From Luscinia megarhynchos (Eukaryota > Chordata > Aves > Passeriformes > Turdidae): DNA of 64,000 nt. Of this stretch, positions 23,996-37,440 are shown piece by piece; within the stretch, counting starts at the first letter, position 1, and the number at the start of each line of letters is the position of its first letter. The DNA lies in assembly GCA_034336665.1 (NCBI GenBank), contig CM067566.1, positions 16,412,330 to 16,476,329 on the forward strand, in the 5' to 3' direction. Below the pieces are notes generated by a model. The model did no database searches, was not told the DNA's origin, and saw nothing but the letters and a program-made list of their open reading frames with translations. The translations under genes were made by a program, and so were the position numbers.

Positions 23996-26900
23996 AATTT
24001 AATGTCCATTTAAGCTTTTGGTTGTATCCAAGAAAAATATATCCGATATTATTTTTAGGGAAATTATTTACAACATTTTTACAACTCTATTTTGTCTGAT
24101 ATTTTATCCATGTAATAATCTTTTCATTATAATAAAATATGGTGTTTCCTTTTAAATAGGAAAGCTAATTAACTTGAGGAAAAAATGGGCCTCTTTCAAT
24201 TTTAAAAGAAAAAAATAAAAATCAATTTTTGCGTGTTCCTTATTTATAGCCATCTACTTCTGTAGATGAATGTACTGTGAAATCAGAAGAGTATGACCAA
24301 ACAGATGATTGTGTATACAAGAAAGTGGAATACTACCAATGCATTTTAGAATTTTTTTTCAGTTGGTCAACTGTAAATGAATGAAAATAACATTCTTGTA
24401 TGCAGATTTTCAAAGGATTGCTTACTGCTTACTTCTTTCCAGAAACATACATGAACAGTGAAGATTAATTTAGCCTGCAGCTGGATATGGAGACAGGTTC
24501 AGGAAGAAGATTATAGGAAGTTCATGTGGGTTTTGGCAAATGTGAGTGGAGTGGCAGTTTAAGGTCCACATACAAGTGTAGAGAGTAAAAAAGGGACCAG
24601 ATGGTTGCATTAATAGAGAAGAATTTGCCTTCAGAATGGTATTGGCTAGAGAATGAGAGCTGCAGATGCTTGAGGAGACATGAAAGAGTAGGTGGAGCAA
24701 GGAAAGTTGTGTGTTGAATGGAAAATCCACCAGATACACCAAGTGAGATTAGCACAAATGTTGGCCCAAGAAGAGCCCACCTGTGTCAAAATTAATAGCT
24801 TTAAAATTCAAATGATACATACATACAAGTACAAAAATTCAATGGTGTTATCCACTGACAGGTTGATTTAAGCATAAATAAACTTGGTGAGATGTTCCAT
24901 GGCAATTAAAAGTTCATTTTTAGTTCTCCATGCTAATAAAACTTGAGAATGTGAGAATAGAAAAACGTGGATCCAGTAGCTGAAAACTGGCATTCCACAG
25001 AATTGGCTGGGAGAATACTAACATCATAAGCTTATTAAATTTCAGGAAATAAAATTTTTGCAAATCTTGAATTAGACACTGAACAGCAGTCATTGGAAAG
25101 AGTGAAAAATCACCTTTGTAAAAGAAATATATGAATTTTAAGATTTATTAAGCTGAGCATGAGATACAGTTCTACAGGGTATGAATTTCATTGTGGGGAT
25201 TAAAAAAAAGGAGAAAGAGATAGTCAGCATGGCTTGATGAAAAGAGCTTGTTTGACTGGAAAGGCAAGCTACTCCATTAGTTTTTAAAAGAAAATGATGG
25301 GTGAGGGGAAAGGAAGAGTAATGTGTACTGACGATTTTTTGTTATGACCGGTTTTCAAAAACATAGGGATTAGAATATTTAAATGAGGTTTCAGAAGAGG
25401 TGTTGCAGATTTTCTTTCTCATTATTTCCTGTAATAGAAGTTTGTTAAATCATGTAACACCAGCAGAAATCTAGTCAAAAAAGTATCAGTGAAGGCATTT
25501 TGTTTTTGTGACAGAAAGTAAAACAGCAACAGAATGAGAATGCAAGAGAGTGGATTTTGTTTTTTTCGGTTGCTGTTAAAAAAAATATTTGAACAGTTTT
25601 GTAGAAGAACTTGCATTAATAAGTACTGAGTGTGGTGTTCTAGCAAGGTTATGTGTAGGAGCCTAAAATTAGCTGCTGTGATTAATCCAGTATAGGTGCT
25701 GTGAATCAGAGGATGAAATCTTCTATTGAATTCAGTAATAGAAATCCTCGTGAGTGCATACATTTAAATACTTACAGGACTAGGACACTCAAAAATATTT
25801 TGAAAATTTGAGCATCTATCTGTAAGGTATCTTTTGATGACAAACTTGCAGAAATTCAAAATCAGCATGAATTTGAATGTTTTGCTGTTCCAAGGTCTGC
25901 ATCATCTGCTGTCGGTTAAATTAATCCGTGTACAACAATTTTATGGAGCTCTGAGAATTGCACATTGAAATCACTCAAACAGGAAATGTTTTAATCCACT
26001 GTCAGTCACCACTGAAAGTAGAAGGAGCGAAATACTTTTGATTTATCCTTGTCTGGCATAACTGAAGTGAGAAACTATAACGACCTTGAAAGTTAAATCT
26101 TGGTAAAGTTCCAGGTGCTTGGGAGGAATGCATCGTTTGGAGTAAAAGACATTTGACAATTCTTGCTGAAAGTTCTTGGTGTAAATTCATGTATTGTTGG
26201 CAAAGGTCAGTTTATTTTCTAGAGGGGAACCCTAAAGAAGAGCAGGAATGAAATGAAGAGCCTTTTAAGTCCCACATGCATTCACTTTTTCTGTCTAGTT
26301 TCATGACTATAGATAGTTCTGAGAAATTATTTCCATTGAAGTTGACCCATGATGAGAGGAAACAGTCTAAAAACAAATCCAAAAATGTTCAAATAGTCAG
26401 GCTTGAGCACTACTTTGTTCTTCTTTTAATGAGATGATAGTAATTTGTAATTGGTAATAAGTAATTTGTAATTTGAAGAATTCTAATTTATTTTCTGTTA
26501 ATATGTAAGCTGACTTCCAAGGAAAAGACAGTTCAAATGTGTTGCTTTCATTATTTGCTTTAAAGTTAATTCATCACAATCATGAAACTAGATATAGTAA
26601 GGAAAAAAAAAAAGTGCAGAATAATTCAAAGCAGACATGATTCTGCAATTTTTGTTCCTTGACAAAATAACAAATTGCACCAAGGGAAAATTTCTGTGTA
26701 CCAGGATTAAAGATTTTGTCCTGAGTTGAAATAGAAGTTCATAGAAATACTCTATCAGTCCTTTCCAGCCAACCTTTAATGTCTATCAGTGTTAGTATTG
26801 TAAGATCAAAAGAAAAATGAAAGTCTATCTAACAGGAATTCTTCGTACTCTCATGAAAAGATGGAAAACAATTGCTCATAGATCTGTAATGGAATTTGGT

Positions 26901-27429
26901 TGTTCATGGTAACAGGACTGCATACAAAAGATCCATGCAGCACATAATTTAAACTTAATTTTATGGATGCAGGAAACTAGCCTTTGAAGTGATCTCCATA
27001 GAGATTTTATTTGGCTTTCACAATATCTTATAGTTATCTTGATGTCTTGCTTATCTAGTGCCTAAATGATGTCTAATTGGGATTTATTAAAATTCTGCTG
27101 GCATATTACCATCTGTAGTATTGTTTGGAACTGTATTTTTTTATGACAATTCATAATAATCCATTCAAAAACTCTAAACAGTATTTTAATTTTCTTTATA
27201 TTAATTTTGAATCTTTGAAATAATCAACTATGAAAGTACAATCTAAGAGAGGATACAGATTTTTTTTAAAAATTCTTTTATATTAATGCTGTCTTCCTTT
27301 TAGAGCATGATTTAAAGCTTTATTTCAGGCAGCACTCTTTTCAAATGTGTATTCTCAAGTAATTCAGTAACTGATCAGGTTTGGGCTCCTCATTAGAAAA
27401 AGATCACACTGCAGTGGAAGCTGCAGCAC
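23996..27429 (+). other. SLIT2: SLIT2 intron, unique sequence
   Basis: AT-rich intron with no exon, RNA gene or familiar transposon. A locally repetitive TAATTTGTAATT stretch lies at about 26441-26478. Open frames such as 25422-25763 on the minus strand look like chance. Confidence 0.6.
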
Positions 27430-27783
27430 ATGAGGCAGAGGGATCTGGATCTGTTTGGCACAGAGAAGAGCAGGTGGAGACAGACCTTGTTGCTGTGTGC
27501 AACATCGTGATTGGGGGATGCAGAGAAGACAGAGCCCTTCTCCTCAGAGCTGCACACCTTGCTAGAGCAAGAGGGAGTAAAAAATATAAATGTAACTCTA
27601 ATTACATAATAGAGAGCAAAAATTTACCTCGAAGGATGGCTGAACACTGAAGCAGGTGCCCAGTTTGATTATGAGAACTCTTTCCTTCGAGGTGTTCCAA
27701 GACCTAACTGGATGTGGTCCTGAACCACATCATTCCTGGTTTGAGCAGAGAGTTTCAGTAGAGACCTCTGAGTGTCCCTTTGT
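27430..27783 (+). mobile_element. Old CR1 LINE 3' fragment, sense orientation
   Basis: The first part (GGATCTGGATCTGTTTGGCA, GAGAAGAGCAGGTGGAGACA, GACCTTGTTGCTGTGTGCAAC) corresponds to the CR1 region encoding the ...LEKRRLRGDL-type tail. AACACTGAAGCAGGTGCCCAG, GGTGTTCCAAGACCTAACTG and TTGAGCAGAGAG ... GAGACCTCTGAGTGTCCCTT then follow the order of a CR1 3' end. Substitutions are frequent and an A-rich stretch near 27575-27625 does not match, so this looks older than the 8851-9575 copies. The open frame at 27381-27650 is a chance survivor of the CR1 coding tail. Boundaries are approximate. Confidence 0.72.
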
Positions 27784-30700
27784 AAGCAAATAATTCTATT
27801 TCTATAAGCTAAAGTAATAGAAAACAGCCCTGGAGAATGTGTTAAGTCATCTAACTAATTTCATTGTCAGGTGAGGACTTCTCTTCACTAAAACTAATTT
27901 AAAATAACAAATTCTAGGGTGAAATATATTTATATTATGTCAAAGCTATATTGTGTGTAGGTCTCACAAGACACTTAGGTCATTAGTATTTCCAAAACTC
28001 CTCTCTTTCTGTATATGATTTCCAGAAACCTATATAGTCACATCCTTATCTGTGCTATTAATTCTAAAAGGGATATTTTTCAGTATCTTCAGAATGTACA
28101 GATTCTGCATTTGTTATGACTTTGTTTGGTGATTCTTCTCCAGGATAAAATTGACAAGCTATAGAATGAAGAAATCATTATCTGTGTATTGCTTGCCCAT
28201 TCTCCCCCACACTTAAGCATCTCAAGTGTGTACATTAAATATCATTCTAAAGATTGTAGATGCAGTCATGGTATTTTCTGTAGAGAAACAAATTCTGGTT
28301 CTAATTAAACTCATTGAGAAGAGGATTTTTTAACAGAAATTTATTTTGCAAACATTTTTTCATTATTCTTAGCATATTCAATATGTGGGCAGTTGCAGAG
28401 GCTTTTACTAAACCCCCTCCTTGCAGCTGTTTGTAGGTAAGCTGTTTTATGGATTGCATCAATTGTTATCTAACACCTGAAGTCAAGAATAAATTTGAAG
28501 AAAATTGTAACAAATGGATTCATGGCTGAAGACTGACTTAACAAAGACTGTAAAATATTCGTTTGAGTAAAATGTTTTTTTAAGTACAATCCTGTCTGGA
28601 TATATCTGAAATTTATATAGAATAAGAACTGCAAATTTACAAGTGCATTTTCACGAGATTTTAGAGCAATATGTCTTTGAGCTATTGTAAATGGATGCAT
28701 TCTCTATGACGTGCTGAATACAAACATAAAATGTATAGCAAAAAACATTTATAGCAAAAAATTCTGCATGACTACGTGATGCGTTACTTACAATTCCAAT
28801 TCTGTGGTCAACAAGTGCATCACTTCAGTCATTATTCTTATTAACTTAGAAAGCCTATGTCCTGTCATGTGAAAAAAACATACCATAGTGATTCACAGAT
28901 TCACAGCCTGTGAACTGTTCATGGTATGGGCTATTGGGTATCATATAATTATATTGAACTTCAAAACTATTTTACAGTGCAGTATCACGATTCGTAAATA
29001 TTGAGTTTCCATGTTGTTTTGTTTTGGGGTTTTGACAAGTCACTTCCTTGTCTTGTGATACCACTTATTCATTTTATGACAATACAAGTGTTGCCTCCTC
29101 TGATCTTACAACAATGATGTTCCCTACAGTAAATCACAATAATTACTAATTCCCTTTAGCAAGGAAATCTCTTTGGAATCTCATTGAATCTTGGCAGTTT
29201 GAGAAGTGCAGTGCCTTAATTTGTGCCTTAGAACATGATGGATCTTATAGAAACAGGAATATAATCTGGTTTAAAAATCTGTCACATTATGTAATACTGG
29301 AATTGGTACAGGAAGGTTATGAAATGATTTCTAGACTAGGAAATGAGAAAGAAAGAAACCCAGACTGCTGGTCTCTTTCATCCAATGCAGTAATTGATAC
29401 AAAAGCACAAAGAAATACACAGCCTGGGCGTTTTTACCTAGTCTTTAATAAAATGGATATGATATTCTTTATTTCCAGTAAATACTCATGTGCCTATTAC
29501 AAATCTAAATGGCCTAATGAGCACTACTCCAGTTAATTCATGTATGTGTATAAGCCATGTAAGTTTTCTGAGCCAGAGAAATAACTGCTGTAGCTTCCAG
29601 GGACTGGCAATAAAGTGAATACTTGGCGTAAAACTCTTTCCTGTTCTTTGAAGGCACAGCAATACTCAATCCAGTCCTCTCAGATTCTCAGCCTTCTAGT
29701 TTTTGGCATCTGGATTCAGGTGATGAACACTCTGACTCTGGACATGAAGGATGAAGGCTTATGTTACAAAGCCTGGCCAGAGCTGCTGCTCGACCAAAGC
29801 TTTCCAAGCACTGCTGGTAATCATTTATGTCCAGTTTCCAAGAGGAGCACTGAGAGCCAGATGTAAGATAACCTCCTGGAGACTGACATTTGGGGGGGAT
29901 GATAAGAGAGCTGTTTATCTTCTTTTGGCATATACATTGGTAGAGATAAAGATGGGAACATATTGTACAAAACAACTTCAAATACAAAGTGAAATAAAAT
30001 CATGTGTGATTTTTTTCCCCAGACAATTGAAGGACTGAGGTCTTTACAGCTGCTTGGAAATCTGTTTCTACAACTAATTTATGCAATGTTTCACTAAGGG
30101 TGTCTACTGAGGTGGGAATACTATCTTAACCTATAGAAAAGGACTACAAATAGCATCTTTAAAGTGAATTTTTATTTATTTAAATCTCAAAGCCTGTAAA
30201 TTATTGAAGGGAGAGACATCTCATTTTTGAGTTCACCAGTATGTGCATCATATATCAAATTTTCTTCAAATTCTATCAGTCGAGGTTTTCTTCAGTCTAA
30301 AAGGAGGGTGAATCCTCTCTCAGCTGGTGTTTTAACTTCTGATGTTCAGGTTTTTATAAGAAATACTATTTTTTGTTTATCAAATCCAACTTTCGCAGTG
30401 TCTTCTAGATACATAGATATCCTATGAGGAATAATGCAAATTTTAAATATATTAGGGATTTAGAGAAAAGTCTTATTTATATGCTGAGAAACAGTCATGC
30501 CTTTAATATTCAAAATCTTTTTCTAATCTCTATAAACTTCAGTTAAAGAGACCATATATAATTAAAGAATATAATTCAAAGGCATGGGGGGTTTTTTCTG
30601 TCAAAAAGTGTGGGTTTTATTATCTTGTTAAGATCCCCTTTGCTAGTCAGTCATTTGGGTCAAGTTAAGTGGCTTTCACACATAAGTGATCTTTGCAAGC

Positions 30701-33393
30701 AGGGTAGAAGAGAACTTGCCAGTGTGGTAATAGCTTTAATTATAGATACCACTAACCTTTACAATCACTTTATTGTGTTGTCTTTTTTCTCTTCCCGAGT
30801 ATTTTTGCTTTAAATTCAGATGTAAGTTCTCTGAAACAATGGACTTCTTTTTATGGTAGATTTGTGCAGTGTGTAACACTGGAGAAACAGCTCAGATGTA
30901 GAATTATGGAGCAGGTAGAAAGAGGAATATGATATGGTTTTATAATAGTTGGGACATAAATAAATTCTGAGTGTCTCCACACTGCACAATTTCAGTGTTC
31001 CAGGGTGACTTCTTAATTATTGTGAATTTGCTAATGATGGTTTCTCCATGGTATTGATAGGCACTGTCCAAGCAGGTACAATGTAGAATTGTGTGCCCAC
31101 ACAATTGTAGAATTGAGAGCTCACACAAGGAGAATAAAATCAACAGGAAAATGCTTCCAACATAGTAGAGCTTCTGTGAGGATAAAGTCATTAATGTTTT
31201 AAACACATTTGAGGATTATCAGATAAGCGACATGATGTAAGTGTGAAGTAATAACATATGTATGTGTATTCAAAATGTAAAATACATTAGCACAGTTCTG
31301 TTTCCATTAACTGTATTATGTGTGTTAAGTATTTTCCGTGGGGAAATTAATACTCATTTCCATTCTGCACTGGCATGAAATTTTCAAATTTTATTTAAGG
31401 TAGGATCTGATGACTATTCTCCTCCTGAATTAAAACTTTGATTTTTAAATAGTTAAATAAATCCATGTGGAATATTATTTTTGGAGAATAGCTGTGAAGA
31501 CTGTTAATAATGGCCAGGAAAAGATGTTAAAAATCTCACAGTTATTTTTAGGGACAGTTCTTCATAATAGGAAAAATTATACTAAATGTTGTTTTGTAAT
31601 TTAGTATGGAAATGCATGGTTTGACTCAGTAGGAATTTGTTAGAGAGTTTCTTGCTACCTCCTTTCATTCCCACTTTGATATATGAGGAGGCATTCCAAC
31701 AGCTTGGAGGGCCAGCTATGCTGAAGTGATTTCCATGGACAGTTTTACAAGGGGACAAGGCATGTGCTTTTCCCAAGCTTTCCTTCTCTTCATTCATCCT
31801 TGGAAAAAGGAAAAGGGAAATCTCAATGGTATGGTGAAGTCTGAAGTTGTGGCTACTTTGAGGGAACAATATGAATTTTACAACACTTTCTGCAATTTAT
31901 AAGATCTTCAGCCTTTTGAAGAGAGTACTCAGGGCTTGCAAGCATCCTCCAAAGAGCTGTTCCTTCTGAAAGCCTTGTATCTATAGTCCTGTCATTTTCC
32001 ATCTCTTGCCTGAGAAGTTCCTCAGGAGCTTAGAAACCACAACCCTTCTCAAAGCCTCCTTTCTGTGTGTTTTGTGGTCGACAGCAGTCTCTCAGCAGCT
32101 GTTTCAATTTGTCTATGCCTCTCTGTCTTGGACAAATTTGTTTATGAATTTGTTTCCCATGCTTTCCCTTTAGATTCCTCTAAACAAATACAGGAAGTTT
32201 GAATTTATTTTCAGTCAGGCACTTCCAGGAGATGTAATCTAGGTGTCAAGGAGAAAATAGGGGTGAAATGTGGCATACTTGTCTCTTCTGAGTGACCTTT
32301 GGGCTCTTGGAGAAAATGTCAGGGAGGCCTAATGCCCTGCTGAAATGGTGTTTTGATGGAATGACTTTGATTACATCCACATAAAAGACTGGAGTTGGAT
32401 TGTTCCCTCAAGTTTTATGGTGACAGTGGCAATCATCTGATGTCTTAATGTTTTGCATAACTCCCAAGTTTTGCTAATAATACATCAGCATCTAATAAGA
32501 GCTATGGTCTCTTTTTTGTTTGATGCAAATAGGTTTAAGCAGATTACACATGTAAGCATTTTACCTATGGTCGTGTGTTGACACATAATCATAATTTTTT
32601 CAGTGTTTTTCCTCAAGTTCTTTGAGCTGGTCAATATTTGTCTAATCTCTTTGCCATTTTGGGGGGCCAGATTGAAGCCCACCTTGATTTCATTCAACAC
32701 CAAGAGCTCGTGTGATTCTGATTTAAATGCTCAGTGCTTTCAAGAGCTGTATGGTGGCTTGTGGATTAGATGTTTTCAATTTAAGGTAATTTCCCAGGCA
32801 GAAGAGATTTTAACAACTAGAACTACTTGACTGAAGGACTGTAAGACAGATCTCTGCAGTGTAGATGCAGGCTTTCATTAATAATACATGCCAGAAAGGT
32901 GCTTCCCTTCAGTCTTCTGCTTTTCCTTCCAAGGTTTTTATTCAGCCCTTTCTATACCCTTGTGAGGGGATCTCTCCTATTTGATACTTTACACAAGTAG
33001 CTAAAACACTAAAAGCTTTTGAAGATAGTATTTAATTCTGGGTGCTGCATCATCCTTACTGTTAGAGCTGGTGGACTATCTTGTATTGATTTGAAATATG
33101 CATTTTTAGTGTGCTTCTGAGCCATTTTTTATTAAACTATGGAAAACTGTTCAGTCACTATTAAACAAATCTGTATACTGGTATAAGATATTATTCTATT
33201 TTAACTAAATTAGGGTCTTACATAAGTAATTAGGCTAATTGTAAATGGCTTTACATGCAGTAAAGTTGGTTTTGGTAGGTTTTTTTTAAATTGTTCAGTA
33301 AAATGGTACCTCGTTTGTAGAAAACAAGTACAGAATTCTATGATGGAAAATTCTGGTGTGGCTCATTCTCACCATCTTCCACCTCACAGTGTC

Positions 33394-33414
33394 ATTAATT
33401 AATTAATTAATTAA
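33394..33414. repeat. (ATTA)n tetranucleotide repeat
   Basis: Five uninterrupted ATTA units. The repeat also creates overlapping TAATTA homeodomain core sites, though in a simple repeat this is weak evidence of function. Confidence 0.85.
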
Positions 33415-35642
33415 ATTCCTGAGTGTGAAAATTCCTTTTTCAGAGATGCAGATTCATGTTATTCCTTCTTCTTTACCTTCAACTGCAATATAAAAACCTC
33501 TGTGTTTCTTAGTGTTATTTTTAAAGCAGATTGCAGTTGTAGAGTGAATTTCAGTATTTCCTAAACTTTTGAAGTAGAGAAGCCTATTGCAGTCATCTAG
33601 AATATATTTCCTTGGAATTTTTGAAAAATGTATCATCTCCTATAAACTAAGTTTAAATTAGAATAAAGCTGAGAGTCCAGCAGCTGAAACATTCTGTAGC
33701 TTGCTAGATTGCAGATGTTTAAAGAGTTTAATATTCATGTTTGAAAATTACTTTTATTTAATATTTTGAAAACTTTTTCTCTTTACATAAGTGCACATGA
33801 TGTCCTTGGAATCATTATCATGCCTCAAACCTAACTTAATTTTAAGGGTTTTTCCTTAATGCCTCTTAGTTCAAACTTATTTAACTGTATTTACTTACTT
33901 AAAATGTATTTAATTTATTACAAATTTATTGTATCCTTTAGGCCAGTGCTTGCTAGGCTGGCTGCTGCTGCTTCTTGACACTGGACTAAATTTGAAATTT
34001 AAAATGTTTTAGCAGGAATACACTTGGGTCAAATTACGTGGGAGACAGGGTTGTAACTGAGCAGACAGAAAGGTGAGAACTTGTACTGATTGCAGTTTTT
34101 CTCTAGGTCCTTGCATGTGAAAAGGTTATAATTAAGTTAATCTAGAGGAATGTTTCTGACTCTCTGTTCTCTTTGTTGGAGAGATGCTAGGTACAGAAAT
34201 AAAAATTATTGATTTTCAGTCTTTCATTTCAGCTTTCCAGGTGTTCAAGTTGTGTATTATTTCTAAAGATTTGAAAAATAAAAATTATAAATAGATTAGT
34301 TTTATTCTATTGTAGACAGGAATAAGAAAGCCTGATAAGCATCTTGTGATTCAGTAATGCAGTATATCAAATCTGCCACAGGCAAAAATTTATGTGAAGT
34401 GATCTGAAATTCCCCTTGGTGTAGTTTCTATTTCTTTTGCTGTTTTTATAGACCTTGCACATGCCTTCATGGTGTATATGATACATCTTTGCTCTCCTTT
34501 CAAAACTAGTCATTGCTTTGCTTTTCAGATGCTGGACAGATGACTTACCAGAATCCAGAAGAAATTGCTCTTAGTGTTTTGCTAGTGGTATCCCATCAAA
34601 GCTTCTGGCAGTCAAAGAAATATGTTAAAAGGATAAATTCAGAATTTGGAGTTTGGTTATTCTTATTTATGCATTTTTTTTCATTTGTATTTCTCTGATA
34701 ACTTTGGGAAGATCACTTCTTTAAAAATACTGCCATTTTTCTTCAAAAATAAATGTGGACATATGTGTCAAAATTAGACTTGTTTTCTTATGAAGCAGAA
34801 TATCCTTGATAGTTGTTAAAGGTGCTACCATGACTCTGGTTGGTGTTTTCTTTTTCCTTCTCCCTTATAAACAGTCAGTGTACTTCAGGATGGAGCTATG
34901 AAAGCAGGTTCCAAGGAACAAAATGTTTGCACTCTGTTGCCAACCTGGTGGGCTGGTTCACAAGGCAGAGCTCAGTTGAAACCATCACGTGGCTTCTGAT
35001 GTTGCATGTGAAATGTGAGGGCAATTAGTTTAACATTGTGCAGATACAAGGGATAATTATGCCTTGCAGTATTACTGAAATCTCCAAAGAGTTTTCATAC
35101 CAGAATCCTGAAAAGTTGATTGCTAACATGAAGTAAGTAACAAAAGAATTCATACATAGGAAAACAATAATTGAAAAAAAAACTCTAATAAATTTTCTTA
35201 ATGATATTTACTCATCACCTCTCTATGAAATAACTTCCTGTTGCTTATTGGAACAGGTAATTGGGCTGCATTTACTCTAAAAAGTGCTTGGTTACCCGTA
35301 AAGTATATTTGCACAATTGTTATAATATCTGTAGCATGAAACATAATACTTGTGCAAGTGACCATGAAGACATGATTGTTGAATAGCAGATTTTCAATTT
35401 TTGCTTAGTCAGTTGTGTGACACTGTACAATGCTATTGACATCCAGATAAATAGTCTAAGCCTGCCTGGTTTTTAGCTGCAGGAGATGGAATTAGCATCC
35501 CACAGGAATGGAGGTGCCTGCTGTAATAGTTGCCATGATTTAAATATAAACCCAGGAAGCAACACAGAGGAATAATCCATTAAAGAGTGCCTGTTCCTTA
35601 AGAACTATATTTTCTCATTCAAGAATTGTTCATATTGGCAAA

Positions 35643-35669
35643 TAGTGTATGATGCTAAATCATACACTA
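35643..35669. other. Perfect hairpin, 11-bp stem and 5-nt loop
   Basis: TAGTGTATGAT is followed after GCTAA by its exact reverse complement ATCATACACTA. No terminator or RNA-gene context surrounds it. Confidence 0.8.
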
Positions 35670-37189
35670 ATTAAAATATTTTTCAGGTGTTCATTACAAA
35701 TGGTACTAGTACTGCAAAATTCAAATGGAAATGTATAACTTCACAGAAGTTTCCCTATGTTGGCAATCCTATTATTCCGAGAACATTTTGTTTGTTATCT
35801 TTTTTAAACCTGCACATCAGGACTGATGCTTTTCAGGAGCTGGTGATTTGTCAGCTAGATTATGAGAGCTAGTAGATGCAGCTAAAAGAACTTCATAAAA
35901 ATAACTTGCTGCTGGAAAGAATACTGTATGTTAAGGTAATGGAATGGGTTCAATAAATAAATTAAACTTGCAATAACCAAACTTCAACTTCTTGTGGCTT
36001 TCACTGATGAAACTGCTGTATCTAAGCCATTGTGTCTTTATTAAATTCAGATAAAATATATTTTCCTCCTAAATCACAAATTTCTCCTATATTTAGCTCT
36101 ATTACTGTTAAAATACCCATTTTGCCATAATATATAGGAAATATTTCATATTGCACATTGCAATTAAAAGGTCTGTTCTGTAAACAAGTTGAGTATTTGC
36201 TTATTACATCTTGAATTTGATGTTTACTGTAATTATCAAATTCTTACCTTCATGCCTGCAAGTAGTTTGAAGATCTATTCTATTTTTATCACTGAAACTT
36301 ACATTACAGAGTTAAATTCTGCTTTGTTAAAATATAAAAGTATTATGAAACTAGTCAAGATGTTTTGCTCTTCTATAATACTATCACTCTTATTAACAGT
36401 GGCAAAATTAATAAAGAATTGAGGCCTATTTTTATCAAGCTATATTAAAATCCCTAAAACACTTATACTGAATAAATTGTAAGGAATTTACTATAAAGGC
36501 TGACAACTTTTTAGAGTAAAATAATTGTGAGTTACTCAATAGTCTTACATAGAAAAGCATATAAAAGCAGTAGTCTATAAAGGAATTTTTATTTTCTTTT
36601 TATTATTTTATTTTCTTTTTCTTTGGTTAAAAGGTCCCCATCCCAAAAGTAGTAAGCCTTTAATACTAATGATGTGTGATCTACTACTGGCTAAATCCTC
36701 AGAGTATATGGGGAGCAATGCCAATCAGAATATCCATCCTATTTTTACTGCTTTCATCAATGTGGGAAGGTAGATCAATTTTATTTGGTTGCTTTAGCAG
36801 GCTGATACTGCTGTTGGAGAATTACATGAGATTTATGGAAAGATTTGAAAAGTATCTGGGTGTTTTTTTAGTTACCTATACATGTTGATACATTTTTGAA
36901 AATGTGTCTTTTTCTGTCTTGATGATGTGGTTTTAGTTTTTCGAATGATCAGATGGTGCATAGACCCAAAATAGGTGAAGTGCTTTAGAAATAGAGTATT
37001 ATTCAGTAAGTAGACTTGTACTCTAATGGATCTTCCTGAATTTCATATTTATATTAGAAATATTTCATATTCATATTTCACAATGACAAAACATAGGCTA
37101 GAGGGCTTTTTTTATCACTTCTGAAGGTTCACCCTAAACATTTTTCCAAACTGAAAAAATTCAAACTTAAGTTTTTGATTTTTTTTTTG

Positions 37190-37440
37190 GTGGTCCCATG
37201 GCTGCCCTGCTCCAGCAGGCTTCCTGGGCTGGGGGAGCTGGCAGCAGGAAAGGTTTGGGGAGCATCCCCAGCTCTTCCCTGGGCTGAGGCTGCCAGGCTG
37301 CTGGCCGTGTGCCAGGGAATGTGTGCAGAGATGGAGCACCTCCATCAACCTCCCGTGTTATGTCTCTGTGCTGTTAGTGGAGAATGGGGATCGCTCCCTT
37401 GGGGTGCCTGTGTGGTGAAGCTGTGTAATCCTGGAAGTCA
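37190..37440. other. GC-rich unidentified stretch next to a T-run
   Basis: Right after a T-run (about 37177-37187) the composition turns abruptly GC-rich, with many GCTGCC, CTGGGCTGGGGG and CAGCAGG words, and returns to AT-rich by about 37440. An open frame crosses it on the + strand but has no recognisable domain. If the T-run is the tail of an antisense retrocopy, the body would be the GC-rich part read on the minus strand. That is inference; no parent gene or repeat family was recognised. Confidence 0.3.

Larger units (their letters stand above)
27784..37189 (+). other. SLIT2: SLIT2 intron, unique sequence
   Basis: No exon, RNA gene or clear transposon. Noted items are an AG|GT site at 27870/27871, a nested inverted repeat at 28881-28926, strong acceptor-like tracts ending at 30022 (TTTTTTTCCCCAG) and 34528 (TTGCTTTGCTTTTCAG) with no convincing donor downstream, an (ATTA)n run at 33394-33414, and an 11-bp-stem hairpin at 35643-35669. 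Confidence 0.6.
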
